Assembly: GCA_018296165.2 (NCBI GenBank)
Contig: JACKQL020000001.1
Coordinates: 124,001 to 188,000, forward strand
Direction: 5' to 3'
DNA length: 64,000 nucleotides
DNA from: Termitomyces sp. T153
Lineage: Eukaryota; Basidiomycota; Agaricomycetes; Agaricales; Lyophyllaceae
Shown here piece by piece: positions 1-11,222 of this stretch. A model generated the notes under the pieces. That model saw nothing but the letters and a program-made list of their open reading frames with translations, was not told the DNA's origin and did no database searches. Each line of letters begins with the position of its first letter. Position 1 is the stretch's first letter. The position numbers and the translations under genes were made by a program.

Positions 1-1081
1 GGACACTCGAAGATGTTCTGGGTCCTGGTGGTTTGCGCGGGTAATTGGGAGATGTGATCCAGACAGGTCCGGGAAGGTCCGGAGAAGTCGGATTGTGGGG
101 AAATGAGACGGTCTTGGCGGGGTTCAGGCAGAAGGCCGTACGGGAGATTTGCGGAAGCAAGGGAGTAGGTGGCTGTGTGATCAATGGGGGCGGAGCCGGG
201 GTTTGATGGGAGATCATTTGGAGTTGATGGAGTCCGGGACCGAGCGAAGAGTGAGGTTCGGACTTGGTAAAGAGTGTCGGGGTTCGTAATTATAATCGCG
301 GAGTTCGTGAGGTCGTTAGGGTTGATGAAGAATTGGGCACAAGGGTCAGACGACGTCACCGAGACGGCGTTGGACGAGACATTATGGAACAAGAGTAGAT
401 TCGAGTGGAGGTACGAAACGATAACGAGAACGATAACGAAAAGGGGACGAGACAAGACCGGGAGACTGAGATAAGACCGGGAGACTGAGATAAGATCGGG
501 AGACTGAGATAAGACCGGGAAACTGAGAGTAAGGAGAAAAAGACACGAAAACGAACACGAAACACAAAAAGGAAGCAATCAGACCATAGGTAACGTTAAG
601 CAATATCAAGACTGGGGTACGAAGAGCTACTCGATGACTTATATACTGACTACCGGAGGACTTCGGGGTACGTCGGCTGTGGCGGCGGGGCTTGGCGGGG
701 CTTGACGGAGTGGGCGGGTGTCAGTTGTGATCGAAGATCGTGCCGCGCTGATACGTTGATGGGATCGCGGGTTGTTCCGAGGTTGTCGTGATATTCCGGA
801 ATAGGTCGGAGGAAGCAGGGTGTTGAGTTAATGATGGGTGGGCGAAGATCAGGAATAGCGGGGGTGGTTCTCGGGGTTTGGGAAGCCCAGGGTAAGTGTC
901 AGTGGCTGCGGGGCAGGCACCGAAGTTGGCCAGGGGGCCGTCGGAGTTAGCCAGGGAGGTGTCGGAGTTAGCCGAAGTAGGCGTGGGCATGGGCGGAAGT
1001 TCGGCGGAGCGTTGGGGGTCCTTTTGGGGGTTCGGGGGTTTGATGGACGATGTGCGGGGTTTTGGGGAACGGGTCGTGACA
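1..1081 (-). repeat. 3' LTR of copy A (partial)
   Basis: Matches the right LTR from its position 4,411 onward; about 83 bp of the left end lie outside the window. It has one more 19-bp tandem unit (around 460-535) than the right LTR, and a minus-strand TATA box at 638-645. Confidence 0.9.
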
Positions 1082-1093
1082 TCACCCCCCTTT
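1082..1093 (-). promoter_or_regulatory. Polypurine tract of copy A
   Basis: Read on the minus strand this is AAAGGGGGGTGA directly before the LTR start TGTCA, the expected plus-strand DNA primer position. It fixes the element's orientation as minus. The same tract is present in copy B (11,013-11,024) and in nearly the same form in the chromovirus (50,340-50,352). Confidence 0.75.
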
Positions 1094-1291
1094 CAGCGTT
1101 GAGACCCTTCGAGACGCGGGGCAGGACGGGGATCGGCGGGGCGTGGGAGTCGAAGCCGAGCAATATTGATCAATCCGCAGCGAGTGATAGCGGCGTGGGA
1201 GACAAAGTCGAAGCGTGACTGCCGTTTTGTCAGGGTTCTCCTCAATCAATTAAAAGCTTTGGGCGTGCCCCGGAGTTTCCCAAATTTCGTC

Positions 1292-2422
1292 ATGTCTTCC
1301 CCCAGCGTTCCAGTAGTTTCTCCCGCCGATTTAGACGAGGTGGTGGTGTACAACAGTGGGGGTGAGGAGTTTGAGCGTCGGCGCCGGGGTAGCGTTAGGG
1401 ACCGGAGTCGTAAGTGTTGTCGAATTTTCCTTTCGGGATGGTTGACGGGGTTCCGGTAGAGTCGTCCGTAGTAGTAGTGGTGGATTTTCCGGGGGTTCCG
1501 AAGCGGACCAAGTTTCGTCCCGCGGTGCCAAAGGGGAAGGGGGCGTCTTCGGCGGTGGTTCGGGGGAAGCGTCGAGCTTCCCCACCCTCGGGGGCGGGAC
1601 CCAGCAAGAGGCCGCGTGGGCGCGAGTTGTCGGCGGGGCCTCCCGAGTCTTCCCTCTTTTCTCCTGTCCCTGGCGTTCCCTCGGAGCGGTCGTCGAGTCC
1701 CTCCGCGCCGATTCCTTCAATCATGGAGGTCTTCCTTCGCAAGCAGGTGGAGGCCTTGACGACGTCGTTGGCAGTACGGGAGGGGGAGCTCCGCCGGGCG
1801 AGGGAGGATCGTGACGCGGCGCGGACGGAGAAGGAAGCGATGGAGCGGGAGAGGAATACTTCGGTGCGCGTGGCGACGGAGCGGGCGCTAGAGGTGCGGG
1901 GTCTGCGGGAGCGTCTGGCGCAGGTGGAGGGGCAACCCGCGGGGGAAGCGGAGGGGCGGGGACGAGTTCCGGAGGGGGATGCGTTGTGGGCGGAGCTGGA
2001 GGCGGCGAGGCGGAGGGAGGATTGGTTGGCCAACGAGGCCGCCTCGGGTCGCGCGGGGATTCTTCGTGAGTTGTCTCCCGTTCCTCCGTTCGTTATTGAC
2101 GGTTCATTTTCGGAGTTTAGGCTGGGTGCGGGAGCATCGGGTCCTCTTGGACGGTGCCTCCGCGGCGTTCGCGTCGATTCAGGACGGGTTGACGCAGGGG
2201 TCCGCAGTCCAGCCTCCGGAGTTGCAGCAGGGAATGGCGCGGTTGGAGAGGTTGCTGGCGGGGCATCGGCGGCGCAATGCGGTGGCCCCGGGGTCGTGGT
2301 GGGAGGTGGCGGCCGACGCGGGGGAGGCATTGCCGGGGTTGGCGGAGATCCTAGCGGTGGTGCGGGCCCAGATGGAGGTTGACCTGGGGGTTGGGTTTCC
2401 GGGAGGTTCGGGGAGGGAGTGA
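1292..2422 (+). CDS. Antisense three-exon coiled-coil protein gene carried by LTR element A
   Basis: Exons 1,292-1,409, 1,460-2,065 and 2,121-2,422; introns of 50 and 55 bp are GTAAGT...TAG and GTGAGT...TAG and keep the frame, giving 341 aa. Start: first ATG of an in-frame run beginning MSSPSVPVVSPADLDE. The protein has an acidic N-terminus (about 10-30), a basic, Pro-rich, NLS-like stretch (about 70-95, with KRPRGR), a strong heptad-rich coiled coil (about 120-190, starting VFLRKQVEALTTSLAVREG) and a helical C-terminus (GMARLERLLAGHRRR). I see no zinc knuckle, protease or polymerase motif, so it is not a recognisable Gag or Pol. It runs opposite to the element's genomic RNA. Function unknown; a captured host gene or an accessory protein are both possible. 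An upstream ATTAAAAG at about 1,250 could serve as a TATA-like element. Confidence 0.65.
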
Positions 2423-4327
2423 GGTGGGTGTGGGCCTCGTTTCTTGTCGCTCTTGGACTTGCTGCCTTCCCGCCTATTGTATATATGATTTTTTTGTACG
2501 CGAACATGTCACTTCTTGGTCCCTGGGCGTGTGAAGTGAGATTTTTAGTTTTGTCTGAGGGCAAAGTAAGCGAAACACGCAGGGGTGTGAGAGGGAGTTG
2601 AATCCCTAGTGAGTCCAGAGGCGGGGGTTACGCCCGCTAGTGCCGTCTGCGCTGGCCAGTCCCGGGGTTTGTCGGGACGGGGCGGGGCATCGCAGGAGGG
2701 CTCCCGGGGTCTGTCGGGGTTGGTGGGAGTTCTCCGGTGGGGTCCCCGGCATTTCGGGCGGTGTCGTTGAGTTCGTTTCTCGGAAATTTTCGACTGGGGG
2801 TGTAGGGGACGTGCGCCGTTTTGGTAGTAGAGGGTGGCCTTTGAATTTTGTACGGCGCCCAACGGGTTCGGGGCTTTGGTTGTCTTGGCGGTGCGGTGGG
2901 CGGGGGGTAATGGGGGTCTTCCCATGGTCTAGCCCTTACGTCGGTATTGGTGGTGAAGGCGGGCGGGCCTTTTTTTATTGGCGGGGTTGGGTGAGGCGGG
3001 GTTCGTCTTTGCAGTATAGTTGGTCCGGGTCGGGGTCGTGTTCCGGAGTGCTGCGTCTGTGGGCGGGCCTGCTTCGGGTGGCGCTTTGGTGTGCTCCGGA
3101 GTGTCGATGACCGAGGGGGTAGGATGCGGGGTGATCAGTCCCAACCAGTTCCTTCGGGTCCGGGGCCCAATTTGGGGTTCCGGGTCATCTACATGATATT
3201 GCTCTCCTGACCAAAGGTAAGCCCGCGGCGGACAAAGGGGGTCTTACGTATTTCTGATACTTCCTCGAGTTCGGAGGTTCGGGGGTCGGTGGTCCCTTCA
3301 TCGGGAAGAAGTGGGTGGTCCCGGAGTCGACTCAAGGGTCACTTGGTGGGGGTTTGTTGGTTGTTCATGGTTGTTGGGGCGGCGGGAAGGTCGGCCGCGG
3401 GAGGGCACTGGAGTGGGGCTCCCCGGGGGATGCGGCAGGGTCGGATTTACTCTTCATTTGTGTTCCGGAGCGGTCCGGAGATTGTGCAAGTGCAGGGGTG
3501 ATAGTGGGGGGAGGCACTGCCAGCTTGTCTGGAGGCCCCGGTGATGTGGTCCCTGTTCGGGCGGACATATTCCGGTGTAGGGGCGGGGTTCGGAGTAGGT
3601 GGTGATTTCTGTTGCGGAGTTGGGGCTACCAGGGCATCGTTGTCGAGCCGGCGCTGTGAGTTTTCTTGGTCAGATGTCGGGGTCGGGTCGGGGGTGTCGG
3701 GCCCCTTCATTTGTTGGGCGGAGGTGGCGGCCGAATCGATCGAGGCCCGGAAGCAGGTCCTGGGGTTGGAACGTAGCCTAGGTCTGAGATTTCTTGGTTG
3801 CGGGCGGCCGGTGGGTCCACAGGCGGGCTTCCGGGGAAGCGCGTTCTCAGTGGTCTTATCGTGGCTGGCGATCCGTTGCACAATGGGTGGCTGTTTCGTG
3901 GCGGGTCGGTGGTATTGTTTGTCGGAGGGTTGTCGGGGTGCCGGGGACATTGTCGCTCGTTGGGTCGGGTGGTCACTGGGTTTTGGAATGCTGTTCTTTG
4001 GGTGACGTCGGGGTCAACCTTGTGTGAGGGAACAGGGTTGGCGGAGAGGGTAGGGGTGGGATGGGGGATGATTCGGCAGTTTGCGTGAGGGGTTGGGTGG
4101 GAGTTGGGAGGGTGTCGATGGGAGGAGCCGTTGTATGAAAGTAACCGGAGCGGAGGGGACGTTTGGGGCCGGATCCGTGACTCAATGTGCCTCGGCAAAT
4201 TGGGCAGGGCCGTATGAATCATAAGGGCTCCCCGGCACAGGTATACCATAGACATCGGAGCTATTTGATCGTGTGTGCGGAGATAATGCGGGCATCACGG
4301 ACGGGGTAAGGTTGAGTCTTGATATTA
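2423..4327. other. Interior of LTR element A with no supported coding
   Basis: GC-rich, with the G excess on the plus strand. Open frames here are Pro/Ser/Arg/Gly-rich and are not kept between copies A and B, which differ by indels, so I treat the segment as non-coding. Compared with copy B, copy A lacks roughly 0.5 kb around 3,670. The minus-strand 5' leader and primer-binding site should lie next to the right LTR near 4,327; I could not assign a tRNA. Confidence 0.6.
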
Positions 4328-5471
4328 TGTCAGGGTCCGCTGACCTCGGGGGCGCAGCTGCACTGGGCGAGTCCTTACTAGGCGGGCGTGATTCCCCTGC
4401 ATTGGTGACCGGACACTCGAAGACGTTCTGGGTCCTGGTGGTTTGCGCGGGTAATTGGGAGATGTGATCCAGACAGGTCCGGGAAGGTCCGGAGAAGTCG
4501 GATTGTGGGGAAATGAGACGGTCTTGGCGGGGTTCAGGCAGAAGGCCGTACAGGAGATTTGCAGAAGCAAGGGAGTAGGTGGCTGTGTGATCAATGGGGG
4601 CGGAGCCGGGGTTTGATGGGAGATCATTTGGAGTTGATGGAGTCCGGGACCGAGCGAAGAGTGAGGTCCGGACCTGGTAAGGAGTGTCGGGGTTCGTAAT
4701 TATAATCGCGGAGTTCGTGAGGTCGTTAGGGTTGATGAAGAATTGGGCACAAGGGTCAGACGACGTCACCGAGACGGCGTCGGACGAGACAATATGGAAC
4801 AAGAGTAGATTCGAGTGGAGGTACGAAACGATAACGAGAACGATAACGAGAAGGGGACGAGACAAGACCGGGAGACTGAGATAAGACCGGGAGACTGAGA
4901 TAAGACCGGGAAACTGAGAGTAAGGAGAAAGAGACACGAAAACGAACACAAAACACAAAAAGGAAGCAATCAGACCATAGGTAACGTTAAGCAATATCAA
5001 GACTGGAGTACGAAGAGCTACTCGATGACTTATATACTGACTACCGGAGGACTTCGGGGTACGTCGGCTGTGGCGGCGGGGCTTGGCGGGGCTTGACGGA
5101 GTGGGCGGGTGTCAGTTGTGATCGAAGATCGTGCCGCGCTGATACGTTGATGGGATCGCGGGTTGTTCCGAGGTTGTCGTGATATTCCGGAATAGGTCGG
5201 AGGAAGCAGGGTGTTGAGTTAATGATGGGTGGGCGAAGATCAGGAATAGCGGGGGTGGTTCTCGGGGTTTGGGAAGCCCAGGGTAAGTGTCAGTGGCTGC
5301 GGGGCAGGCACCGAAGTTGGCCAGGGGGCCGTCGGAGTTAGCCGGGGAGGTGTCGGAGTTAGCCGAAGTAGGCGTGGGCATGGGCGGAAGTTCGGCGGAG
5401 CGTTGGGGTCCTTTTGTGGGTTCGGGGGTTTGATGGACGATGTGCGGGGTTTTGGGGAACGGGTCGTGACA
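4328..5471 (-). repeat. 5' LTR of copy A (complete, 1,144 bp)
   Basis: Starts TGTCAGG and ends GTCGTGACA in window orientation. It holds 19-bp tandem units (around 4,869-4,915; fewer than in the left LTR) and a minus-strand TATA box. As the right LTR of a minus-oriented element it should drive the genomic RNA. Confidence 0.9.
5029..5036 (-). promoter_or_regulatory. TATA box in the 5' LTR of copy A
   Basis: TATATAAG on the minus strand, kept in the LTRs at 638-645 and 15,545-15,552 and recognisable in the decayed solo LTR near 50,900. It supports minus-strand transcription of the element. Confidence 0.6.
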
Positions 5472-6500
5472 GGATCTGCATTGAGTTGACAAAACACAAA
5501 GACCTGACTGAACATAGTGAGGTTGAGTCTGAGTCTTAGTAAGAACTACAGGCTCATGCTTTTAGCACAGACCATAGCTTGTCTATAATATATGCAACAA
5601 CTCCTGAGAATTAGGTTGCTGACTAAAATTTATTGGCACTGACCAATGCTGACCTAAGAACAGCCTTTTAAAGTAGTTGGCTCCTTGACCACAGTAATCA
5701 AAAAGAGTATGACAGACAGCATTGGTTTATGGCATGTTTGCAATGAACCTAATTTTTTTTAGCTATATTTTAAATAATACTTGACTAATTTTAGCCTTTT
5801 CCAGGCATGTGCTGTTCTTAAATACACCTGTATTCTGGCAGTCTTTGAGAAAGAAATATAGTATGTTATTCATCCAGAAAGGTCCAAAGCTGCCTAAATA
5901 AATCACTCCCCAGCAGTGCAAGGATCACATCCAGTAAAAACTTCAACTTATTCTTTAGGCTTGAAAAAGAGCTTGGATAACTATAGTTCCTGATGGTCTT
6001 TAAGAGGTTTTTTGCTCACCATAATTTATATGTAGGCTTGAATATAGATTTGATAGACTTGAATTGGATTGCTGAGTGCTGAGCTGGGGGCTAGTCTTGG
6101 CAAGACATGAGTGGATGAAATCCAAAGAATCAACCAAACAAAGTGAGGTTAGGTCTGGATCTCAGCATTTGAGTTAAGAAAACACAGGAATCTATCTGAA
6201 CAAAGTGAGGTAGTTCTAGATTTTAGCATTGAGCTAATAAAATACAAAGACCTAACTGAACAAAGTGAGGTTCAACCTGGATCTTAGCATTGAGTTAACA
6301 AAATACAAAGACCTATCCAAACAAAGTGAGGTTGGACCTGGATCTTAGCATTGAGTTAACAAAATACAAAGACCTATCCAAACAAAGTGAGGTTGTATTT
6401 GGATCTTAGCATTGAGTTAGAAAAATACAATGACCTAACCAAATAAAGTGAGGTTGTTTGAATCTTAGCATTGAGTTGAAATATCAAGCACCCAACCAAG
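5472..6500. repeat. 61-bp minisatellite and flanking copies
   Basis: At least six tandem units with a 60-62 bp period start near 6,143, 6,205, 6,265, 6,326, 6,387 and 6,448, sharing GTGAGGTT and GGATCTTAGCATTGAGTT cores. Another unit (5,472-5,540) touches LTR element A, and a shared tail (AAGAACTACAGG) occurs near 5,540 and 6,515, so the element inserted into this repeat family. There are no spacers of the kind seen in CRISPR arrays; this is an ordinary eukaryotic minisatellite. Confidence 0.8.
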
Positions 6501-9500
6501 GTTGGGTCTGGGTCTTAGCAAGAACTACAGGTTCATGCCAAAGGCATGGACCATAGGCTCATGTGTTGGAAACATGTGGAATTGCTTTGTCAGTACATGG
6601 CCAGAATAACTGTAATGTAGTTCTGCTGAAAATAGAACACACCAGAATTGCACATGACAAACCAGTTGGGCTACAAGGATGCAAATCATGCACCAACAAA
6701 ATGGTCACTCCAGTGCTAGCACTTGGCTAAATAAGGCAATAGACCTGTTGGACAGGTAACTCAGGATTCTGGTAGATTTCTTGTACTTATCAGTCAAATC
6801 TAACTATGTACTCTTTATTTACTAGTGGTCCATTATGATTTAACAATCTGTCATAACTATGATATAGTCTTTAAAACATTATGTTATAAAAATAATAGGA
6901 TCTAAGGTCAATCCTGACATTCAAACAGAATCACAAGATGGCAACCTTATCATTTGACCAATAAAGCTCCACAACAAGATTTTTTTATTGATTTCTACAA
7001 CCAAGATTTTAATGACCTGACAACATCTCAAAAAATCATTCATTGATAATTTGATTGGTATTTGGTATTTATTGAGAAAATTGATACTAATTCTTTATCA
7101 TTGTATACTTGCTGATAAGATAGATACACAGTGCAGATTTCTCAATCCTTAATAAGGATCATGATCAAATGGATGGCATCTGCCAGTCACAGTGATGGTG
7201 ACAACATGCATCTAATACTAGTAATAATCTCAAGGTTGGCACTGACTATCATAGTGTCAGGCTATCTCTCAGAACACACCATCCAAGAAACCTCAAGCTT
7301 TTGTTCCCACTAATGCTGAGGCTGTAACAACACATTTGATCCACCTCTTGAGCAATGCAGATTTTGAGAGTTTAGTAAGGTATTTTGGGGTGAGATGTGG
7401 GATATTCAAAGAAGTTTGGTAAGTTCAAGTTCATAGTGGAAATTTCACTAATGTAATACCTAATTTTAATGATGTTTCCACAGATCAAAGTAATACTAAT
7501 TTGAATAGCAAGGACTTTTTGACTATGCTACTTGGGTCCCTTTTGTCTCCCCACAACCAGGCATCACCTGCTAGTCTGGCAACTACATCCAGCTCTGATC
7601 TCCAGACCACTTCTCTCCCAGTTATCCAATTTGCAATTCCTTCATGCATGCAAAAAAAATCAGATTCTCAAACTCACTGCCATTACTAATTGTAACTCCC
7701 CAAAATTAATCCTCATCTCCTGTGTCTTTAATGACTGAATCCACTCCAAATATGATGAAGACTAGGATGAGCTGTGGATGAACAAAGCTATGATTACTAG
7801 TACTACCATGTGAACCACTCAGGCATTCAAGTTTTAGAGCTTTCACATTTCAATTTCTCAGATTGTTCAATCCATAGTATGCCACTTTGCCAGGATGACT
7901 GCAATTTCCACTTTGATTGTAACACACAGACTTGCACAACTACATATTTGCATAACTGAGTGACTTGTCAAATAAATCTTCATCTTCCTGTTCAGAATCA
8001 TTGTCTGTAGGCAAATCTGAGTAATCTAACTCATCTTCCTTTTTCAATTTAGGCTCTTCATGATTGAGATTCTCCAAGTTGTCCTGATTGATTGTTCTGT
8101 ATTCTTTCTTTGACTCAGAATCTGATTCTTCATCCAAGACACTTGAACATCCTGTATCATTGTTGGCATGCCCAAACACATCTTCATTCTCCATCAGTAA
8201 TGAGTTGCATCTTACATTGAACAATGCCCAATCATGCCATCTATGAATCAAACAAACATATCTGTGTCAACAAACCTGTTGACAAATCACTCTCTGTATT
8301 CAATGTAGAATCTTGACAACACTTACATATTCACATAGTACTGTTCATAATCAAAGTTCCCTTCTTCTTTTTGTCATACAATGGATGGACCTAAGAGGTA
8401 TTCTATATGAGGACTGGCAAAATGGGGAATGAGAAGGACCACTTGGATAACATTGCTAGGATCAGCAAGACTAAATGCCCCATCTCCCACCACCCCCAAA
8501 AAAATCCATTCTTTGGAATCCTTGATTCTTAGTGAGGCAAACTATAGCATGAAATTCCTCCTATTGTCCTTGTCACTCAGCCTCTAGTTTTGTAACATTT
8601 CCATTACAGGTTGCACAGCTTATGGTTCCACTCTGTAAGTCAAACTTGATTGTTAATTCTGTTCTACAAAGTATGAAGTAAGGTGCTGCCTTACTTAATT
8701 ACAGTAATTGTCTTTATAGGTAGCATCATGTGCTACCATGTGATAATAACATAATAATAATATTAGGTAGAGTATTGTAGTGCACAACTAAGGATGAGTA
8801 ATGGGTGCTCTGTTATATACCCTATTTTTGAGTCCATCAATGGACTCAGAAGAATAGTACAACAGGGAAAAAGAGGGTGGGATATAGCATCCCATCCATG
8901 AATAAGCACTGGGGCCCTAAGCTAGGGTCCCCACATTGATAGCATTAGTAGGCTCAACTAATCCTACAAAAGAAAGTGGGCAGAGTGATAGTCCAACACA
9001 TTGCTCTAATGTGCACTGGAAGGCATAAATGGGCACTCAGCTTGCCCATATGTAATATCTCTGATTGTGAACTATAAATAGTAGTTCAACCTGCTTGTTC
9101 ATCCATCTGCAAGTACAATGCTTACTTGTTACTTACAATGTCAGCCCAGCACTCTGATACAACATTATTCATATCATTTTGAGCTGCTAGTTCTGGCTGT
9201 GGGTGCAATGGGGTAAGCAATGTTAGTTGCTACAGCCACATCTGAAGAGCTAGGTACAATGGAATCTGTCAGCTCTAGATTGGCATCCATGGAAGTGTAA
9301 GGCTTGTCAATATAGTCCAATTCCATGGACTCTTTAGTGGTCACATCCTCAGAAAAATGACTGGATTAGCAGATGGGTCAGGAGTAGCCCTGATAATAGC
9401 TGACAAGGGCCCCACCTCAGTTGGAGCTGCACCCAATGGTGGGGAGCTGGAAGATGGCTCTTCCACCTCATTCAAGGCAGTGATCACTCTATAAAGCAAG

Positions 9501-10018
9501 GGGCCCAGTTGCCAATGATGGTCACCCTTGAGCAAAGGAGTTTCCAACTCCTCAGGGTCAGCTCCATGACTTGGTGCATAGTATGATCCTTTGAATCTGG
9601 GGTTGTAAAGAAGATTTAATGGAACTTCTGAAGAAGGAGGGTGGCATGTACCTGCTCCCTCATAGTAATGTGAGCATGTTGCTTACAAATGACCTGCAAG
9701 ATCAGCCTTAGCTACTTCAGATTCATGGGCATGCCTCAAGGAGCCCATCTATAGAATTGTTCATAACATGGAGAGATATGCAATATTCCTGCCATTTTGG
9801 TTGACCAGGCAAAGACTGCCTTGTCATTAACAAAGACTGCATTGATTGTTGGTGACCAATAATAGTTGGGGTGTAAGATCCCTCTTGTGGTGCTCAAAGT
9901 GCTCTTGCACTAGCATAGTTTTTCAGCTGTCTGGAAGGTGCCAGCACTGACTGTATCATTTCATCATTTGAGGTCCATCTTGGACCTCTAAGTGTCAATA
10001 GCTAACAGCTGCTGGGCA
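6501..10018. other. AT-rich, CpG-poor transposon debris without a recognisable gene
   Basis: CG dinucleotides are almost absent, as in old methylated repeats. A minus-strand acidic open frame of 103 aa (7,940-8,251; Asp/Glu/Ser-rich) is visible but matches nothing I know. A plus-strand TATA-like CTATAAATAG lies near 9,080 and may belong to a decayed LTR. Minus-strand frames at 9,340-10,018 probably continue the LINE debris but are broken by stops. Confidence 0.5.
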
Positions 10019-10420
10019 TTAGCATTGTGCTTTTTCTTGCAATGATGCACCATGGGCCACTTGGTGGGTGGCGGAGATGTTGGTGGGTAGGGGGCCTTTC
10101 CTCAGGGTCCTCAGGAGCATTTCCACTGGGCTCAACATGCCTCCTGCTGCCTCCTTTGCTAGCTCATCCACACATTCATTTGGTTGGAAGTCGGTGTGGC
10201 CTGGTGTCCAGTGGATCTGCAGTTTGATGACCCCATGAGTACAATCTGACCATTTTGTTCCACAACTCATTGCTTGTCTGTGGGCTCAGGAGTGGATGTG
10301 TTAGTCCTGTTTGGCATGCAGCTGCTTGGCAGTGGAGTGGACCCAGTCAAGGAGATAGTGTGCTGGGTGGGGTTGCTGATTAAGCAGGGCTTTGATCATT
10401 GCTTGACTGTCACTGCCCAG
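10019..10420 (-). pseudogene. LINE-type RNase H domain fragment
   Basis: The minus strand reads one frame with two internal stops. It contains SDSQAMIKALLNQQPHPAHY, then HWTPGHTDFQPNECVDELAK, which are the beta-strand/Asp motif and the C-terminal HWxPGH...NExxDxLA motif of the RNase H that follows reverse transcriptase in fungal LINE-like elements. Past it comes LPTNISATHQ, typical of the segment after RNase H. The polymerase is not present. The fragment is cut at its N-terminal side by LTR element B, and the reading frame resumes on the far side of that insertion at 16,003. Confidence 0.75.
10416..10420. repeat. Target-site duplication, left copy (CCCAG)
   Basis: CCCAG here and at 15,998-16,002 directly abut the TG...CA ends of element B. 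The 5-bp length fits LTR-retrotransposon integrase. Confidence 0.9.
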
Positions 10421-11012
10421 TGTCAGGTTCCGCTGACCTCGGGGGCTCAGCTACACTGGGCAAGTCCTTACTAGGCGGGCGTGATCCCCTTGCACTGGTA
10501 ACTGAACACTCGAAGACGTTCCAGGCCCTGGTGGCTTGTGCGGGTAGTTGGGGGGATGTGATCCAGACAGATCCAGGAAGGTCCGGAGAAGTCGGATTGT
10601 GAGGAAACGAGACGATCTTGGCGGGGTTCAGGCAGAAGGCCGTACAGGAGATTCGCGGAAGCAAGGGAGTAGGTGGCTGTGTGATCAATGGGAACGGAGC
10701 CGGGGTTTGATGGGAGATCATTTGGAGCTGATGGGGTCCGGGACCAAGCGAAGAGCGAGGTTCGGGCCTGGTAGAGGAGTGTCGGGGTTCATAATCGTAA
10801 TCGTGGAGTTCGTGAGGTCGTTAGAGTTGATGAAGACTTGGGCACAATGACCAAAGTTGGCCAGGGGGCCATCGGAGTTAGCCGGGGAGGTGTCGGAGTT
10901 AGCCAAAATAGGCATGGGGCATGGGCGGAAGTTTGGCGGAGCGTTGGGGGTTTTTTTGGGGGTTCAGGGGTTGATGGGCAATGTGCGGGGTTTTGGGGAA
11001 CGGGTCGTGACA
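10421..11012 (-). repeat. 3' LTR of copy B with about 555-bp internal deletion
   Basis: It matches the right LTR at both ends but jumps from the sequence equivalent to about 15,279 to that at about 15,835. The lost part contains the TATA box and the 19-bp repeats. Because the 3' LTR supplies U3 to daughter copies, offspring of this copy would probably lack the promoter. Confidence 0.85.
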
Positions 11013-11024
11013 TCACCCCCCTTT
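11013..11024 (-). promoter_or_regulatory. Polypurine tract of copy B
   Basis: AAAGGGGGGTGA on the minus strand, directly before the LTR start, identical to copy A. Confidence 0.75.
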
Positions 11025-11222
11025 CAGCGTCGAGACCCTTTGAGACGCGGGGCAGGACGGGGATCGGCGGGGTGTGGGAGTTGAAGCCGAGCAATATTGA
11101 TCAATCCGCAGCGAGTGATAGCGGCGTGGGAGGCGAAGTCGAAGCGCGGCCGCCGTTTCGTCAGGGTCCTCCTCACTCAATTTAAAGCTTTGGGCGTGCC
11201 CCGGGGTTTCCCAAATTTCGTC

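Larger units (their letters stand above)
1..5471 (-). mobile_element. Non-autonomous LTR retrotransposon, copy A, 3' LTR cut by window edge
   Basis: Two near-identical LTRs (1-1,081 and 4,328-5,471) flank a 3.2 kb interior. The LTR starts TGTCA and ends TGACA in window orientation, a 5-bp inverted terminal repeat. The sense strand is minus: a polypurine tract (AAAGGGGGGTGA, minus strand) abuts the left LTR, making it the 3' LTR, and a TATATAAG box sits on the minus strand of each full LTR. I find no Gag, protease, reverse transcriptase or integrase motif in the interior, so the element must depend on proteins in trans. It carries an antisense spliced gene (1,292-2,422). The right flank starts GGATC inside a 61-bp minisatellite unit; the left flank is outside the window, so the duplication cannot be confirmed. 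The two LTRs differ at roughly 1.5-2% of sites, so the insertion looks young. Confidence 0.85.

Noticed and set aside
1395..2564. Long minus-strand open frame (389 aa), and its equivalent at 11,326-12,438
   Set aside because: Composition is Pro/Ser/Arg/Thr low complexity, as expected opposite a GC-rich coiled-coil frame. The plus strand has coherent introns, heptads and a defined stop, so the minus frame is a shadow, although it lies on the element's sense strand.
1..5471. Reading the LTR element as plus-oriented with a spliced Gag
   Set aside because: No purine tract before the right LTR; polypurine tract and TATA box are on the minus strand; and the protein has no Gag or zinc-knuckle feature.
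6120..6500. CRISPR-like array
   Set aside because: Units are contiguous with no unique spacers, in a eukaryotic genome.
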